From: Sebastes aleutianus
Lineage: Eukaryota > Chordata > Actinopteri > Perciformes > Sebastidae
NCBI GenBank assembly: GCA_916700875.1
Contig: CAKAKS010000302.1
Span: forward strand, 250,388 to 314,387
Length of the DNA: 64,000 nt
Direction of reading: 5' to 3'
Part shown: positions 61,001-64,000 of the stretch, in pieces
How the letters are laid out: each line of letters starts with the position of its first letter
How positions within the stretch are numbered: position 1 is the first letter of the stretch
Translations under genes and position numbers: made by a program
The notes under the pieces: model-generated
Database searches by the model: none
Told to the model about the DNA's origin: nothing
The model's input: only the letters and a program-made list of their open reading frames with translations

Positions 61001-63816
61001 AGCCAACTCTGACTCTACAGCATGGTGTCGAGGAGGAACAATACTGTCAAGTAGGATTCACTTGACCTCGATTAAATACAGCCTGCTTACTTCCACATGG
61101 GCAATGAAAACATCTGGAGAAGCTACATCTGTATGACCAACTGCAACCTCTCTGTACTGCAAAACTGCGTATGAAGCACCACTACCCTGCAACAATAACT
61201 TGCTGATGGTTTATTCTCACTAATTTCATTATTGGCTTTCATCATTATGCCATTTTTCATTCAGTACTGCGTCGAACGTATGTAAGCATCCAGAGCAGGT
61301 GGTAAACTCTGGATAAATTAAGGATTTAGGAGAAAATAACAAGGCTTTTGAAGTTAGACGGATGACTTTTGAGGAGTGTTTCAGTTTGTTATGCTGTATT
61401 TCTTGCAGAAATATGAAGCTGATGCATCACAGTGTGCTGGCTCTGACGTACAGCTGTATTTTAGACTATGAGGTTTATATCAATTTTAGTGAAAAAGGGA
61501 TATTAATCTGCCGATACTAAGAGAGAAATTACACCACTGTCCACTACAGATATGTCGCTGAGAAGTTAAAGCTCCTTCTTTAATCACAACTTAATAACTC
61601 AAATGATCAATCAACGTGTCATTTTCCATGATTATCATCTTATCCTCTACCTCCGAGCGAGTGAGAGAAAAGAGGAGAGCAGTGAGATCCAGTTCTGGGC
61701 CCGAGACTGACGTAGACTGCAAGGCTCCACGTCTCACCACAGCTGATCTGATACAGCGCAGAAAGGCTCCACTCATGCCAACCAGACACTGGAGTCAGGG
61801 TGTGTGTGGGGTGTGTGTGGGGGTGTATAGATCTTAAGAGTACATTTATATGCTATGTAATGAGCCATGCCCCAGTAATTAAAGCGCAATACGGGAACAT
61901 TTTCCAGCCAAGCAGTGGAGGGTAAACCCAGCTCACCTCATCTTAGCCACCTATTTATTTGCGGAGCAGAGTTTCTACCCACTTGACATGAATCTTAATG
62001 ACATGTATTCATGGTGGATATGAGTAGCTGGTGTTGAATTGATGTAGGCTTTAAAGAAGATAGGGCTTTTAAAAGGGAATAAAGGCCTGAATTAATCAGC
62101 TGTACTGTACTCAAGTACCATTTTATGATACAGTATTTATATTTTAGAATACTTTTTACTTCACTCCACTACACTAAGGAGGTAAACTTTGTACTTCTTA
62201 CTCAACTACTCTTGATTGATATGACAGCTGTTACAAATTTTATATATAAAACATATGGTAAGATCATGAAATATGTTGCATTATTACAGATTTAAGAACC
62301 TATTAAGGTGTTGGACTCACCAGCAGCTTCACTTTATCATCAATTCAATACTGAAACACACTGAAAGGTTGGGCTGTGTATTAACAAGAATCTGGCGATA
62401 TGATACGTATCATGATACAGGGGTAACGATTCAATATATTGTGATATTTCGTGTTTTTTCTCAAATCTAATGTTAGAAAAACTGTCATAGTATATAGACA
62501 CCACCATATGTATAAAATCTGAGTAAATGTGAAACGGCTACTATGGGGACTAACATCATCACACATGAATACAGTTGAACTCATTGGATCCACAAGAGTC
62601 TCAGCTTTACAGCGATACCCAATTTATGCAATTCTAAGTCTGTTTAGGGACCCCAGTATGCACAAATATATTCAAATACACCATTTTAGAATATATGCAA
62701 ATAACACATTTGTACTGCATGCAAAAAAACTGCATGTTTTTTGCCCAAAAACTGCATGTGACTATCATAAAGTGGGCATGTCTGTAAAGTGGAGACTCGT
62801 GGGTACCCATATTGAATCTATTTTCAATCACATATATTGAGGTCAGAGGTCAAGGGACCCCTTTGAAAATGGACACACTTATAAAGCGTAACTTATTAAG
62901 TATGGCATGTTTGGTACCAATAGATTCCTCAGGTTTTCTAGTTTCATATGATGCCAGTAGCTTCACTCTAGCTTTTAAACTGAGCCTGCCACAACCCCCG
63001 AAAGACAGAATACTAATGTGTATTGATATTTTCTTCCACTGAAGCAGTCAGGGGTCAATCTGCATCTGCATCTGCATCGTGGGTCCTGATGAGGCTTTTG
63101 ATACTGGATTACATTTTTCTGCGAATACTGCTGTATTTTTACTTAAGTAAGAATTTGAATGCAGGACTTTTCCTTGTAATGGAGTAAGTTTAACTTAATC
63201 AAGTAGTTTATTTTAATATATGTTTTTCCACCACTGCCTTGTGGCTAATAACATACTGGGAGAAGCATTTTATAGAGTTTCAGGCTAGTAATTGGCACTT
63301 CTGTAGTTGATGTTAGAGAATGATCTTGACTGTTTTCCTGAAATATGATAGTTACATCCATAAAAAAACTCTCCAGAGGAGGAGAAAGCATGAACCCAGA
63401 GGTCAGAGCAGCACTATTAGTTAATCCTCATTATATCCCCTGGTTGGTAGATAAACAGCATTGTTACAGTGATGTTTGTAGAGAATTATCTTGACCTTTT
63501 TCCTAAAATATGATATTTACATCCATAATAAATGGTGCATTTTTGCATAAAACCATCATTGTTGCTTCCACTCACCGACCCTGAAGCCCTGTCCGATGAG
63601 CGTGTCTGCAGCCTGTCCGTTCTCCGCGATCAGCGTGGTGTTGTTGCCCTGCTCGCAGGTATCCTGACACTGGCCCTTCAGGCAGATCCTCTTGCAGATG
63701 AGCGGAGCGATGACCACCTTGAAGCGCTCCCGAGTGGAGGAGCGCTCCGTGCAGCACACCAGCCTGCTGTGCACGCTCAGCCAGATGACGAGCAGATGGG
63801 AGATCAGAGTGGGCAT
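25063..63816 (-). CDS. ltbp3: Latent TGF-beta binding protein 3, complete gene of 28 coding exons
   Basis: Secreted extracellular-matrix protein of the LTBP/fibrillin family. It covalently binds the TGF-beta latency-associated peptide and anchors latent TGF-beta in the matrix. The rebuilt protein has 1217 residues (human LTBP3 about 1300): signal peptide about 1-22; EGF about 82-112; TB1 about 212-287; EGF 289-327; TB2 336-390; Pro/Ser/Thr hinge about 395-443; eight EGFs 444-777 in eight exons; TB3 787-845; four EGFs 862-1040; TB4 1050-1101; two EGFs 1131-1211; basic tail RRRSR. Orthology rests on ERFKVV near the start, VCPLTCMNGG, GYKRFNSTHCQ, CCCTVGKAWG, the IYPCPV insertion in TB3, and SSEEDSDEC near the C terminus, all LTBP3-like. 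Nearly all exons are symmetrical phase 1-1; exons 3, 4, 9 and 10 change phase and compensate. Oddities are a 14-nt exon, one GC donor and a short hinge. In zebrafish the orthologue marks and supports second-heart-field progenitors; in human its loss causes dental anomalies with short stature. Confidence 0.97.
25397..25525 (-). CDS. ltbp3: ltbp3 exon 27: penultimate EGF
   Basis: Codons 1125-1167. Begins GDSSEEDSDECSCANGRCV, an acidic lead-in shared with human LTBP3, then MCECNTGFRLD. Phase 1-1. The acceptor is TCTGTAAAAG, with purines just before the AG, and is weaker than its neighbours; the donor is GTTTGC. Confidence 0.95.
   Translation of the reverse strand: MTAQRRIRTNAAVQMAAVSAPTWAPCVNVTQALGWTTPAPAV
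25649..25738 (-). CDS. ltbp3: ltbp3 exon 26: end of TB4 and linker
   Basis: Codons 1095-1124. Supplies the eighth cysteine of TB4 (MFSRLCEMH) and an acidic linker (ETESDGEQDF). Phase 1-1 with consensus acceptor TGTTCAG and donor GTAAAA. Confidence 0.94.
25837..25998 (-). CDS. ltbp3: ltbp3 exon 25: TB4 8-cysteine domain
   Basis: Codons 1041-1094. Starts DRTAAHKDVCFLQVDEGLIC and continues with SECCCHYGRGWGPECNTCP, the CCC triplet and G-WG signature of a TB domain. Seven of the eight cysteines lie here. There is no hydrophobic dipeptide before the seventh cysteine, unlike TB3. Confidence 0.96.
25999..27550 (-). other. ltbp3: ltbp3 intron 24
   Basis: About 1.55 kb between exons 24 and 25. AT-rich, with no coding segment or clear repeat boundary seen. 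Confidence 0.8.
27551..27679 (-). CDS. ltbp3: ltbp3 exon 24: EGF
   Basis: Codons 998-1040. Encodes DVNECQDPSYCKNGRCENTP, then FHCFCDPPL and KQCVYD. It is the fourth EGF between TB3 and TB4 and a complete six-cysteine repeat in one phase 1-1 exon. The donor is GTGGGT. Confidence 0.95.
27847..27986. repeat. Large imperfect palindrome (about 66-bp arms) in ltbp3 intron 23
   Basis: The left arm starts AACACTTCCTTTTACATGTC and runs through CATGGTAATTAGGTGATAAT. The right arm is its reverse complement with a few mismatches and ends at AAAATGAAGTGTT. The centre near 27913-27920 is GAAATTTC. It looks like a foldback-type MITE. Confidence 0.9.
27987..30092 (-). other. ltbp3: ltbp3 intron 23, remainder
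   Basis: Intron 23 spans 27680-30092. Apart from the palindrome it holds no recognised gene. A plus-strand frame near 28854-29102 contains a few cysteines but lacks an EGF pattern and lies on the wrong strand. Confidence 0.75.
30093..30233 (-). CDS. ltbp3: ltbp3 exon 23: EGF
   Basis: Codons 951-997. Encodes DVNECEDPANCKNGHCVDTP, YCICSPPWTLA and CVTPEEQA. The PEEQA tail recalls the SPEEM tail of a human LTBP3 repeat in this region. Phase 1-1. Confidence 0.95.
30324..30461 (-). CDS. ltbp3: ltbp3 exon 22: EGF
   Basis: Codons 905-950. Encodes DVNECHDESLCTNGRCINTE, YCNCNRPWTPDNNKKKC and a short tail IATVA. Phase 1-1. It is closely related in pattern to exons 23 and 24. Confidence 0.95.
30567..30695 (-). 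CDS. ltbp3: ltbp3 exon 21: EGF after TB3
   Basis: Codons 862-904. Encodes DIDECSLFADEICKKGRCEN and YECYCQQGFYYDGNLLECI, nearly identical in pattern to the first EGF after TB3 in human LTBP3. Phase 1-1. Confidence 0.97.
30941..31021 (-). CDS. ltbp3: ltbp3 exon 20: end of TB3
   Basis: Codons 835-861. Encodes AEFHFLCPNGQGLYYDEGLL and then YSLPVYH. It supplies the eighth cysteine of TB3. Human has AEFHSLCPDGKG in this place. Phase 1-1, acceptor CACCCAG, donor GTAGAT. Confidence 0.94.
31244..31414 (-). CDS. ltbp3: ltbp3 exon 19: TB3, the latency-peptide binding domain
   Basis: Codons 778-834. Encodes KKECYLNLDDTVFCDSVL, an N-glycosylation sequon in TNVT, then ECCCSIGVGWGDHCEIYPCP. In LTBP1 the equivalent domain makes the disulphide bond to the TGF-beta latency peptide, and a hydrophobic dipeptide before the seventh cysteine (FP in LTBP1, YP here) is known to be needed. 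Its presence predicts that this fish protein binds latent TGF-beta. Confidence 0.97.
31415..31703 (-). other. ltbp3: ltbp3 intron 18
   Basis: A short intron with GTAAGC donor and CTGCAG acceptor. No other feature seen. Confidence 0.85.
31704..31832 (-). CDS. ltbp3: ltbp3 exon 18: EGF before TB3
   Basis: Codons 735-777. Encodes DIDECAADRSLCKPFGSCEN, YVCACNHGFVL and KHSCE. Phase 1-1. Matches the human DIDECSQDPSLC repeat. Confidence 0.96.
31915..32008. repeat. Dispersed repeat fragment in ltbp3 intron 17
   Basis: Contains GCCCAATGATGCCAAAAA and CTGCCTACTGC. The complement matches the sequence near 47415-47490, so both belong to one short-repeat family. Confidence 0.55.
32151..32270 (-). CDS. 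ltbp3: ltbp3 exon 17: EGF
   Basis: Codons 695-734. Encodes DINECERPSNCQRGRCINSM, YHCECQKGYSLVGGRRCQ. The LVGGR wording is shared with human LTBP3. Donor GTCAGT. Phase 1-1. Confidence 0.96.
32463..32585 (-). CDS. ltbp3: ltbp3 exon 16: EGF with GC splice donor
   Basis: Codons 654-694. Encodes DIDECEDVRLCAYGHCINTE, FKCQCYPGYQRT and GSHCE. The exon must end at 32463 to join exon 17 in frame (HCE then DINEC, as in human). The following bases are GCATGA rather than GT, so the intron is GC-AG. The exonic AAG before it fits the GC-donor context. Confidence 0.94.
32673..32798. mobile_element. TTAA-flanked mini-MITE (126 bp) in ltbp3 intron 15
   Basis: Begins TTAAAGGGATAGTTCACCCA and ends GGGTGAATTATTCCTTTAA. 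The termini are inverted repeats of about 25 bp with TTAA at each edge. The wording matches a very abundant fish MITE. Confidence 0.88.
32870..32992 (-). CDS. ltbp3: ltbp3 exon 15: EGF
   Basis: Codons 613-653. Encodes DINECQKPGVCPNGRCENLP, YRCLCNEGFLPSSDSKVCS. Phase 1-1, acceptor TCACTAG, donor GTGAGT. Confidence 0.96.
32993..33785 (-). other. ltbp3: ltbp3 intron 14
   Basis: Holds what looks like a dispersed repeat near 33060-33300 (CAATATGGCGCCCACGTTGA within it). No exon or other gene seen. Confidence 0.7.
33786..33905 (-). CDS. ltbp3: ltbp3 exon 14: EGF
   Basis: Codons 573-612. Encodes DVNECLNPDTCPNEQCENTP and YECVSCLPGHEARTGTCY. The extra residue between the fifth-region cysteines (CVSC) matches human CIAC in the same repeat. 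Phase 1-1. Confidence 0.96.
34074..34202 (-). CDS. ltbp3: ltbp3 exon 13: EGF
   Basis: Codons 530-572. Encodes DVNECSKQDICGVGGQCVNL, YKCECHSGFRSKSHRHPACE. Phase 1-1, matching the human repeat with RLKASRPPVCE. Confidence 0.96.
34292..34423 (-). CDS. ltbp3: ltbp3 exon 12: EGF
   Basis: Codons 486-529. Encodes DDNECDSDPCGHGRGLCVNI, YKCLCRQGYKHMVQNGRLKC. The DDNEC calcium-binding start replaces DVNEC of human. Phase 1-1. Confidence 0.95.
34424..36276 (-). other. ltbp3: ltbp3 intron 11
   Basis: About 1.85 kb. It holds the 15-bp minisatellite at 35341-35399 and otherwise AT-rich sequence with no recognised gene. Confidence 0.75.
35341..35399. repeat. 15-bp minisatellite carrying ACGTG cores
   Basis: Four near-identical units of the type CGTGCAGCGTTGTTA in tandem. 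Each carries ACGTG or its junction equivalent, preceded at 35339 by CACGTG. The array makes a repeating NNAAR frame on the minus strand that is not a gene. Confidence 0.9.
36277..36402 (-). CDS. ltbp3: ltbp3 exon 11: first EGF after the hinge
   Basis: Codons 444-485. Encodes ETDECRLSRNICGHGECENS, HICHCHPGYHINPHRNICE. The ETDECRL and NICGHGEC wording matches human LTBP3 exactly in position. Phase 1-1, acceptor GAAGCAG, donor GTAAGA. Confidence 0.96.
36513..37167. mobile_element. MITE with TAGGGCTGTCAA termini (655 bp) in ltbp3 intron 10
   Basis: Starts TAGGGCTGTCAAATTTAACA and ends CGATTGACAGCCCTA, giving inverted termini. The interior shares GGTCCCTTGACCTCTGACC and GACATGCCCACTTTATGATA with the element at 13866-15373, and in inverse orientation with 62745-62995. 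Flanks are AT-rich, so the target duplication cannot be read with confidence. No coding capacity. Confidence 0.85.
37183..37349. mobile_element. Partial duplicate of the MITE right end
   Basis: Repeats the last part of the neighbouring element (ACATTTGCATAAAGCA through ATTGACAGCCCTAG). The right end was duplicated in tandem. Confidence 0.8.
37446..37485. repeat. 16-bp perfect hairpin with 8-nt loop
   Basis: ACCCGTCACTGGCTTT (37446-37461) is followed by an eight-base loop and then its exact reverse complement (37470-37485). It lies in ltbp3 intron 10, between a MITE and exon 10. Confidence 0.9.
37486..38433 (-). other. ltbp3: ltbp3 intron 10, part next to exon 10
   Basis: No further exon recognised. 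Since exons 10 and 11 join in frame (PRVP then ETDEC), no extra exon is needed, although an alternative hinge exon cannot be excluded. Confidence 0.65.
38434..38503 (-). CDS. ltbp3: ltbp3 exon 10: Pro/Ser/Thr hinge
   Basis: Codons 421-443. Encodes ERPPATVTAVQQSPTSTSSP and RVP, a low-complexity hinge. It is 70 nt, phase 0 to 1. Human LTBP3 has a hinge of over 100 residues here; this one is far shorter. Confidence 0.88.
38584..38597 (-). CDS. ltbp3: ltbp3 exon 9: 14-nt microexon
   Basis: AACCAAAGCGGCCG, flanked by a strong acceptor (TTTCCCTTTCAG) and donor (GTAAGA). It encodes EPKRP with the preceding G. Skipping it would join exon 8 (ending phase 1) to exon 10 (starting phase 0) out of frame, so it is required for the model. 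Confidence 0.85.
38682..38789 (-). CDS. ltbp3: ltbp3 exon 8: end of TB2
   Basis: Codons 380-415. Encodes VAFNKICPAGKGYFLQNIRE, then TLAFPPIIFPRNPAKE. The ICPAGKGY wording with the eighth TB2 cysteine is identical to human. Phase 1-1. Confidence 0.95.
39035..39547. mobile_element. TTAA-flanked MITE (513 bp) in ltbp3 intron 7
   Basis: Begins TTAAAAGAGCAATATGTAGC and ends ATATTAGTCCTTTAA. The terminal inverted repeat is short and imperfect (about 12 bp), but TTAA bounds both ends. No coding capacity. Confidence 0.6.
39790..40170. repeat. Dispersed repeat, unclassified, in ltbp3 intron 7
   Basis: Contains CATCATACCAAATTTGAAGT, AGTTTCCGAGTTCTGCTCCG and CACTACGTTGTCGCGG, which I recognise as wording of a recurrent fish repeat. 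Termini could not be fixed. Confidence 0.5.
40445..40600 (-). CDS. ltbp3: ltbp3 exon 7: TB2 8-cysteine domain
   Basis: Codons 328-379. Encodes ESPAEQAQCFLMASEVRGC, then QEMCCCTVGKAWGRHCERCP. The CCC triplet and VGKAWG match human LTBP3. Phase 1-1. Confidence 0.96.
40714..40830 (-). CDS. ltbp3: ltbp3 exon 6: EGF between TB1 and TB2
   Basis: Codons 289-327. Encodes DINECSMQGVCQNGDCLNTL and FKCSCKAGLVLDRNRCV. Phase 1-1. Confidence 0.96.
41003..41089 (-). CDS. ltbp3: ltbp3 exon 5: end of TB1
   Basis: Codons 260-288. Encodes NASVKHTIVEDYGSTCPHGY and KRFNSTHCQ. Human has CPQGYKRLNSTHCQ. It carries an N-glycosylation sequon (NST) and the last two TB1 cysteines. Confidence 0.95.
41090..43917 (-). 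other. ltbp3: ltbp3 intron 4, part near exon 5
   Basis: No gene recognised. A possible TTAA-bounded repeat with AAGGAAT ends may span about 41464-42236. A dispersed repeat lies near 42400-42540. An X-box-like sequence lies at 43630-43643. Plus-strand frames here are short and unsupported. Confidence 0.6.
42400..42540. repeat. Dispersed fish repeat, copy 1
   Basis: Contains GATCTCATCTAACTCTC, AGAAAGCGAATAAGCGT and CCCAAAATATCAAACTA. The same wording recurs near 48050-48130 and 54180-54250, so this is one short-repeat family with three copies in the window. Confidence 0.65.
43918..44626. mobile_element. hAT-type non-autonomous transposon (709 bp) with 8-bp target duplication
   Basis: Ends are inverted repeats: TAGGGCTGTCGCA at the left and TGCAACAGCCCTA at the right. 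The eight bases outside each end are identical (TTCGGATA at 43910-43917 and 44627-44634). An 8-bp target duplication with TAGGG termini is diagnostic of hAT elements. The interior has a CAA run and no transposase. Confidence 0.93.
44744..44849 (-). CDS. ltbp3: ltbp3 exon 4: TB1 core
   Basis: Codons 225-259. Encodes CNSTPLPVLTNQEDCCGSVG, then NSWGQNKCYQCPKLP. Phase 0 to 1. The NQEDCCGSVG block matches human KQEDCCGSIG. A sequon NST is present. Confidence 0.95.
44932..45095 (-). CDS. ltbp3: ltbp3 exon 3: linker and start of TB1
   Basis: Codons 170-224. Encodes VQFNVRVHHTPDTSVVIQP, a basic Pro-rich linker, then KGRCFQETTPKQA. Human has NVRVHHPPEASV and GRCFQDTLPKQ. Phase 1 to 0, acceptor TTTTCAG, donor GTGAGT. 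Confidence 0.95.
45187..45453 (-). CDS. ltbp3: ltbp3 exon 2: N-terminal EGF and linker
   Basis: Codons 81-169. Encodes VVCPLTCMNGGVCSSRKHCL and CQPGFTGRLCQ, a non-calcium-binding EGF, then a Gln-rich linker. Human wording [20 protein letters not shown] confirms LTBP3. Phase 1-1, acceptor CTCTGCAG, donor GTATCT. Confidence 0.96.
45464..45489. repeat. GACA tetranucleotide microsatellite
   Basis: About six GACA units immediately upstream of the exon 2 acceptor. On the transcribed strand it reads TGTC and extends the pyrimidine-rich tract. Confidence 0.9.
46045..46094. repeat. GA dinucleotide microsatellite
   Basis: About 25 uninterrupted GA units. It makes spurious Glu-Arg and Leu-Ser frames. 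Confidence 0.95.
46398..47400 (+). mobile_element. Tc/mariner-type element (1003 bp), internally deleted
   Basis: Flanked by TA on both sides (46396-46397 and 47401-47402). The termini are inverted repeats: CAGTTTTTCTCAATTGTTTA at the left and the complement of TAAACAATCGAGAAAAACTG at the right. The TA target and CAG ends fit the Tc1/mariner superfamily. It retains the tail of a transposase frame (46733-46852) followed by an AATAAA near 46977, so it is a deleted descendant of a coding element. Confidence 0.88.
46733..46852 (+). pseudogene. Transposase C-terminal remnant (Tc/mariner, DDE type)
   Basis: A plus-strand frame reads HGWIRHAKRYFPRCLARENI and then ACDVDEVLWPD followed by a basic stretch. 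I recognise this as the C-terminal tail of fish Tc1-like DDE transposases. Upstream catalytic residues are missing, so it is a non-functional remnant left by internal deletion of the host element. Confidence 0.75.
47412..48131. repeat. Composite of short dispersed repeats
   Basis: Begins TTAAAGCTTCAGTAGGCAAC, matching in inverse the fragment at 31915-32008. From about 47931 it passes into the GTGAGCTTTAGAGGTGCTGG family, ending with CAAACTATTCCTTTAA. A decamer GGAGGACACC is repeated about 3.4 times at 47794-47827. Confidence 0.6.
47794..47827. repeat. 10-bp tandem repeat GGAGGACACC
   Basis: Three perfect copies and a partial fourth. Confidence 0.9.
48967..49024. repeat. GGAGA pentanucleotide microsatellite
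   Basis: About ten AGGAG units in tandem, slightly imperfect at the edges. Confidence 0.93.
49025..50394 (-). other. ltbp3: ltbp3 intron 1 segment without recognised features
   Basis: Mostly non-repetitive and of medium GC content. No coding segment recognised. Confidence 0.6.
50395..50932 (+). mobile_element. TTAA-flanked MITE, family 1, copy B (538 bp)
   Basis: Begins TTAAAGGTAGGGTCGACGAT and ends CATCGTCAACCCTGCCTTTAA-like, with TTAA at both edges. It is the inverse-orientation partner of 16651-17196, similar over its whole length. Differences include an insertion near the left end and scattered changes in the GC-rich interior. Confidence 0.88.
50933..53545 (-). other. ltbp3: ltbp3 intron 1 segment without recognised genes
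   Basis: No coding exon. The plus-strand frame at 52911-53294 is Lys- and Arg-rich at its start, with no recognisable domain, and I do not support it as a gene. Confidence 0.6.
53546..53740. repeat. Direct repeat, copy 1
   Basis: Shares CCATGAGTATTCCTC, GGGTCCAATAAACGGTATAC and CACCATCAGCTCCAAAGCAG with 55221-55415 over almost 200 bp, at roughly nine-tenths identity by eye. Confidence 0.85.
54068..54250. repeat. Dispersed fish repeat, copy 3
   Basis: From GTGAGCTTTAGAGTTGCTGG to CCAAAATGTCAAACTATTCC. Matches the copy near 47931-48131, and its end matches 42400-42540. Confidence 0.65.
54635..55065. mobile_element. hAT-type MITE (431 bp) with near-perfect 8-bp target duplication
   Basis: Begins TAGGGATGCACCGATACGGG and ends CGGTATCAGTGCATCTCTA, giving inverted termini. 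Flanks are GCTAAAAG (54627-54634) and GCCAAAAG (55066-55073), seven of eight identical. The ATGCACCGAT terminus is common among fish hAT MITEs. No coding capacity. Confidence 0.9.
55221..55415. repeat. Direct repeat, copy 2
   Basis: Second copy of the unit at 53546-53740, same orientation, 1.67 kb away. The hAT MITE and a dispersed repeat lie between the copies. Confidence 0.85.
55416..57790 (-). other. ltbp3: ltbp3 intron 1 segment, GC-richer, no gene supported
   Basis: Contains a plus-strand frame of 161 codons (55793-56278) without domain, signal peptide or clear splice context. A compositional bulge near 55.9-56.3 kb could mark a regulatory element. I see nothing I can name. Confidence 0.5.
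57791..57890. repeat. hAT-like relic fragment
   Basis: Contains ACTCAGCAATATGGAGAAAG and AATATCACGATATCTTTGAC, wording of a common fish hAT MITE. Ends are eroded. Confidence 0.4.
57891..59025 (-). other. ltbp3: ltbp3 intron 1 segment, largely unique sequence
   Basis: No gene recognised. The part at about 58150-58650 is free of recognised repeats and could be a conserved non-coding element, which I cannot test here. Confidence 0.4.
59026..59305. repeat. Dispersed fish repeat, unclassified
   Basis: Contains CATGGCAATCCATCCAATAG, CCAATAGTTGTTGAGATATT and GCCACGTGGCTAGCATGGCT, wording I recognise from recurrent fish repeats. Class not assigned. Confidence 0.55.
59503..60215. mobile_element. TTAA-flanked transposon (713 bp) in ltbp3 intron 1
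   Basis: Begins TTAAAGGGTAACTTGGGTAT and ends ATACCAAAGTTACCCTTTAA. The inverted termini extend about 35 bp (TTCAACC is also shared), with TTAA at both edges. Internal frames are short and not recognisable as transposase. Confidence 0.88.
60216..62367 (-). other. ltbp3: ltbp3 intron 1 segment without recognised features
   Basis: No exon, nested gene or bounded repeat was recognised in about 2.1 kb. Confidence 0.55.
62368..62475. repeat. hAT-like relic fragment
   Basis: Contains GGGCTGTGTATTAACAAGAA, ATACGTATCATGATACAGGG and TATTGTGATAT, wording of a common fish hAT MITE end. The other end was not found. Confidence 0.5.
62745..62995 (-). mobile_element. Inverse fragment of the TAGGGCTGTCAA MITE family
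   Basis: The complement shares GGTCCCTTGACCTCTGACC, GACATGCCCACTTTATGATA and the GTTTTAAAGCTAGAG-type block with 36513-37167 and 13866-15373. It is an internal fragment without recognisable ends. Confidence 0.75.
62996..63575 (-). other. ltbp3: ltbp3 intron 1, part next to exon 1
   Basis: AT-rich, no repeat boundary or coding segment seen. The donor GTGAGT of exon 1 lies at 63575-63570. Confidence 0.7.
63576..63816 (-). CDS. ltbp3: ltbp3 exon 1: signal peptide and N terminus
   Basis: Codons 1-80 plus one base. The ATG at 63816-63814 is the first in this frame after an in-frame TGA upstream, and has A at -3. It opens MPTLISHLLVIWLSVHSRLV, a hydrophobic signal peptide probably cleaved near CC/TERS. 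It continues with ERFKVVIAPLICKRICLKGQ and ENGQAADTLIGQGFRV, matching human LTBP3. Sequons lie in GNNTTL. Ends phase 1 at GTGAGT. Confidence 0.96.
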
Positions 63817-64000
63817 CCTGGCATCCTTCACTGGAGACCCGAGGACATTAAATCACTATCAGATCCAGCTTCAGAAAAAAGACTGCTTTGTTGAACCAAA
63901 GATGTTTTGACGTTGGAAAAAAAATCCTCCTCCTGTTTTCTCCAAGAGGGAAAGAAAAAAAATCACTTCCCTTTTGTACCCAAAAGATCCGTCTGGAAAA
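63817..64000 (-). other. ltbp3: ltbp3 5' UTR and upstream sequence
   Basis: Sequence before the ltbp3 ATG to the window edge, with several poly-T tracts on the transcribed strand. The transcription start is not visible. It holds two short upstream ORFs near the start codon. Confidence 0.7.
63828..63848 (-). other. Upstream ORF of seven codons in the ltbp3 leader
   Basis: ATG at 63848-63846 opens M-S-S-G-L-Q-stop, ending 11 bases before the main ATG. A second out-of-frame ATG at 63824-63822 opens a six-residue frame that overlaps the main start and stops at 63804. Confidence 0.6.

Larger units (their letters stand above)
45454..63575 (-). other. ltbp3: ltbp3 intron 1 (18.1 kb)
   Basis: The largest intron, between the signal-peptide exon and the first EGF exon. 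It is full of small transposons and simple repeats listed separately. No nested gene was recognised on either strand. Such a first intron often holds enhancers or an alternative promoter, but this is inference. Confidence 0.85.

Noticed and set aside
25063..63816. Assignment to ltbp1, ltbp2, ltbp4 or fibrillin
   Set aside because: One EGF before TB1, the short N-terminal region, the SSEEDSDEC block before the last two EGFs, the basic C-terminal tail and the neighbouring beta-III spectrin gene all point to ltbp3. LTBP1, 2 and 4 have longer N-terminal or EGF regions.
63532..63910. Plus-strand frames of 120 and 72 codons over the right end
   Set aside because: They are antisense shadows of ltbp3 exon 1, which is securely coding on the minus strand.

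Overview
This window is vertebrate nuclear DNA, most probably from a percomorph teleost fish. Its genes are split into small exons with GT-AG junctions, the introns are long, microsatellites are common, and many short non-autonomous DNA transposons of types typical of ray-finned fish are present. There is no prokaryotic or viral gene organisation. Both genes lie on the minus strand, so they read from high to low coordinates.

The main gene is a complete ltbp3 (latent TGF-beta binding protein 3). I rebuilt it as 28 coding exons from the start ATG at 63816 to the stop codon at 25063. Every exon joins in frame, giving 1217 codons plus stop. The protein has a signal peptide, an N-terminal EGF, an 8-cysteine (TB1) domain, one EGF, TB2, a short Pro/Ser/Thr hinge, eight calcium-binding EGF repeats, TB3 (the latency-peptide binding domain), four EGF repeats, TB4, two more EGFs and a basic tail. 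Unusual points are a 14-nt microexon in the hinge, one GC-AG intron, a hinge much shorter than in human, and one more EGF repeat between TB3 and TB4 than I recall for human LTBP3. Intron 1 is 18.1 kb.

The second gene, at the left edge, is represented by its first coding exon (719-875). The exon encodes the N terminus of a beta-spectrin that most resembles beta-III spectrin (sptbn2); the rest lies left of the window. A CpG-rich stretch near 13.2-13.6 kb is a plausible promoter and non-coding first exon for it, with a 34-bp tandem duplication carrying MYB-type sites. In human, SPTBN2 and LTBP3 also both lie at 11q13, which supports both identifications.

Layout: 1-885 sptbn2 intron and first coding exon; 0.9-13.2 kb probable sptbn2 intron 1, with a patchwork of duplicated blocks at 10.9-12.5 kb; 13.2-13.6 kb candidate promoter; 13.9-15.4 kb amplified MITE; 15.4-23.6 kb intergenic; about 23.65-25.06 kb possible ltbp3 3' UTR; 25.06-63.82 kb ltbp3; 63.82-64.0 kb ltbp3 5' UTR with short upstream ORFs.

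The non-coding DNA is rich in small transposons. Six elements are bounded by TTAA with AGG-type ends (piggyBac-like). Two hAT-type elements have 8-bp target duplications. One Tc/mariner-type element keeps the tail of a transposase. There is also a family ending in a GGGCTGTCAA-type inverted repeat, plus two large palindromes. I found no tRNA, rRNA, CRISPR array or complete transposase gene, and no gene system that looks new. The points most worth following are the ltbp3 splice oddities, the extra EGF repeat, and the start-codon arrangements of both genes.
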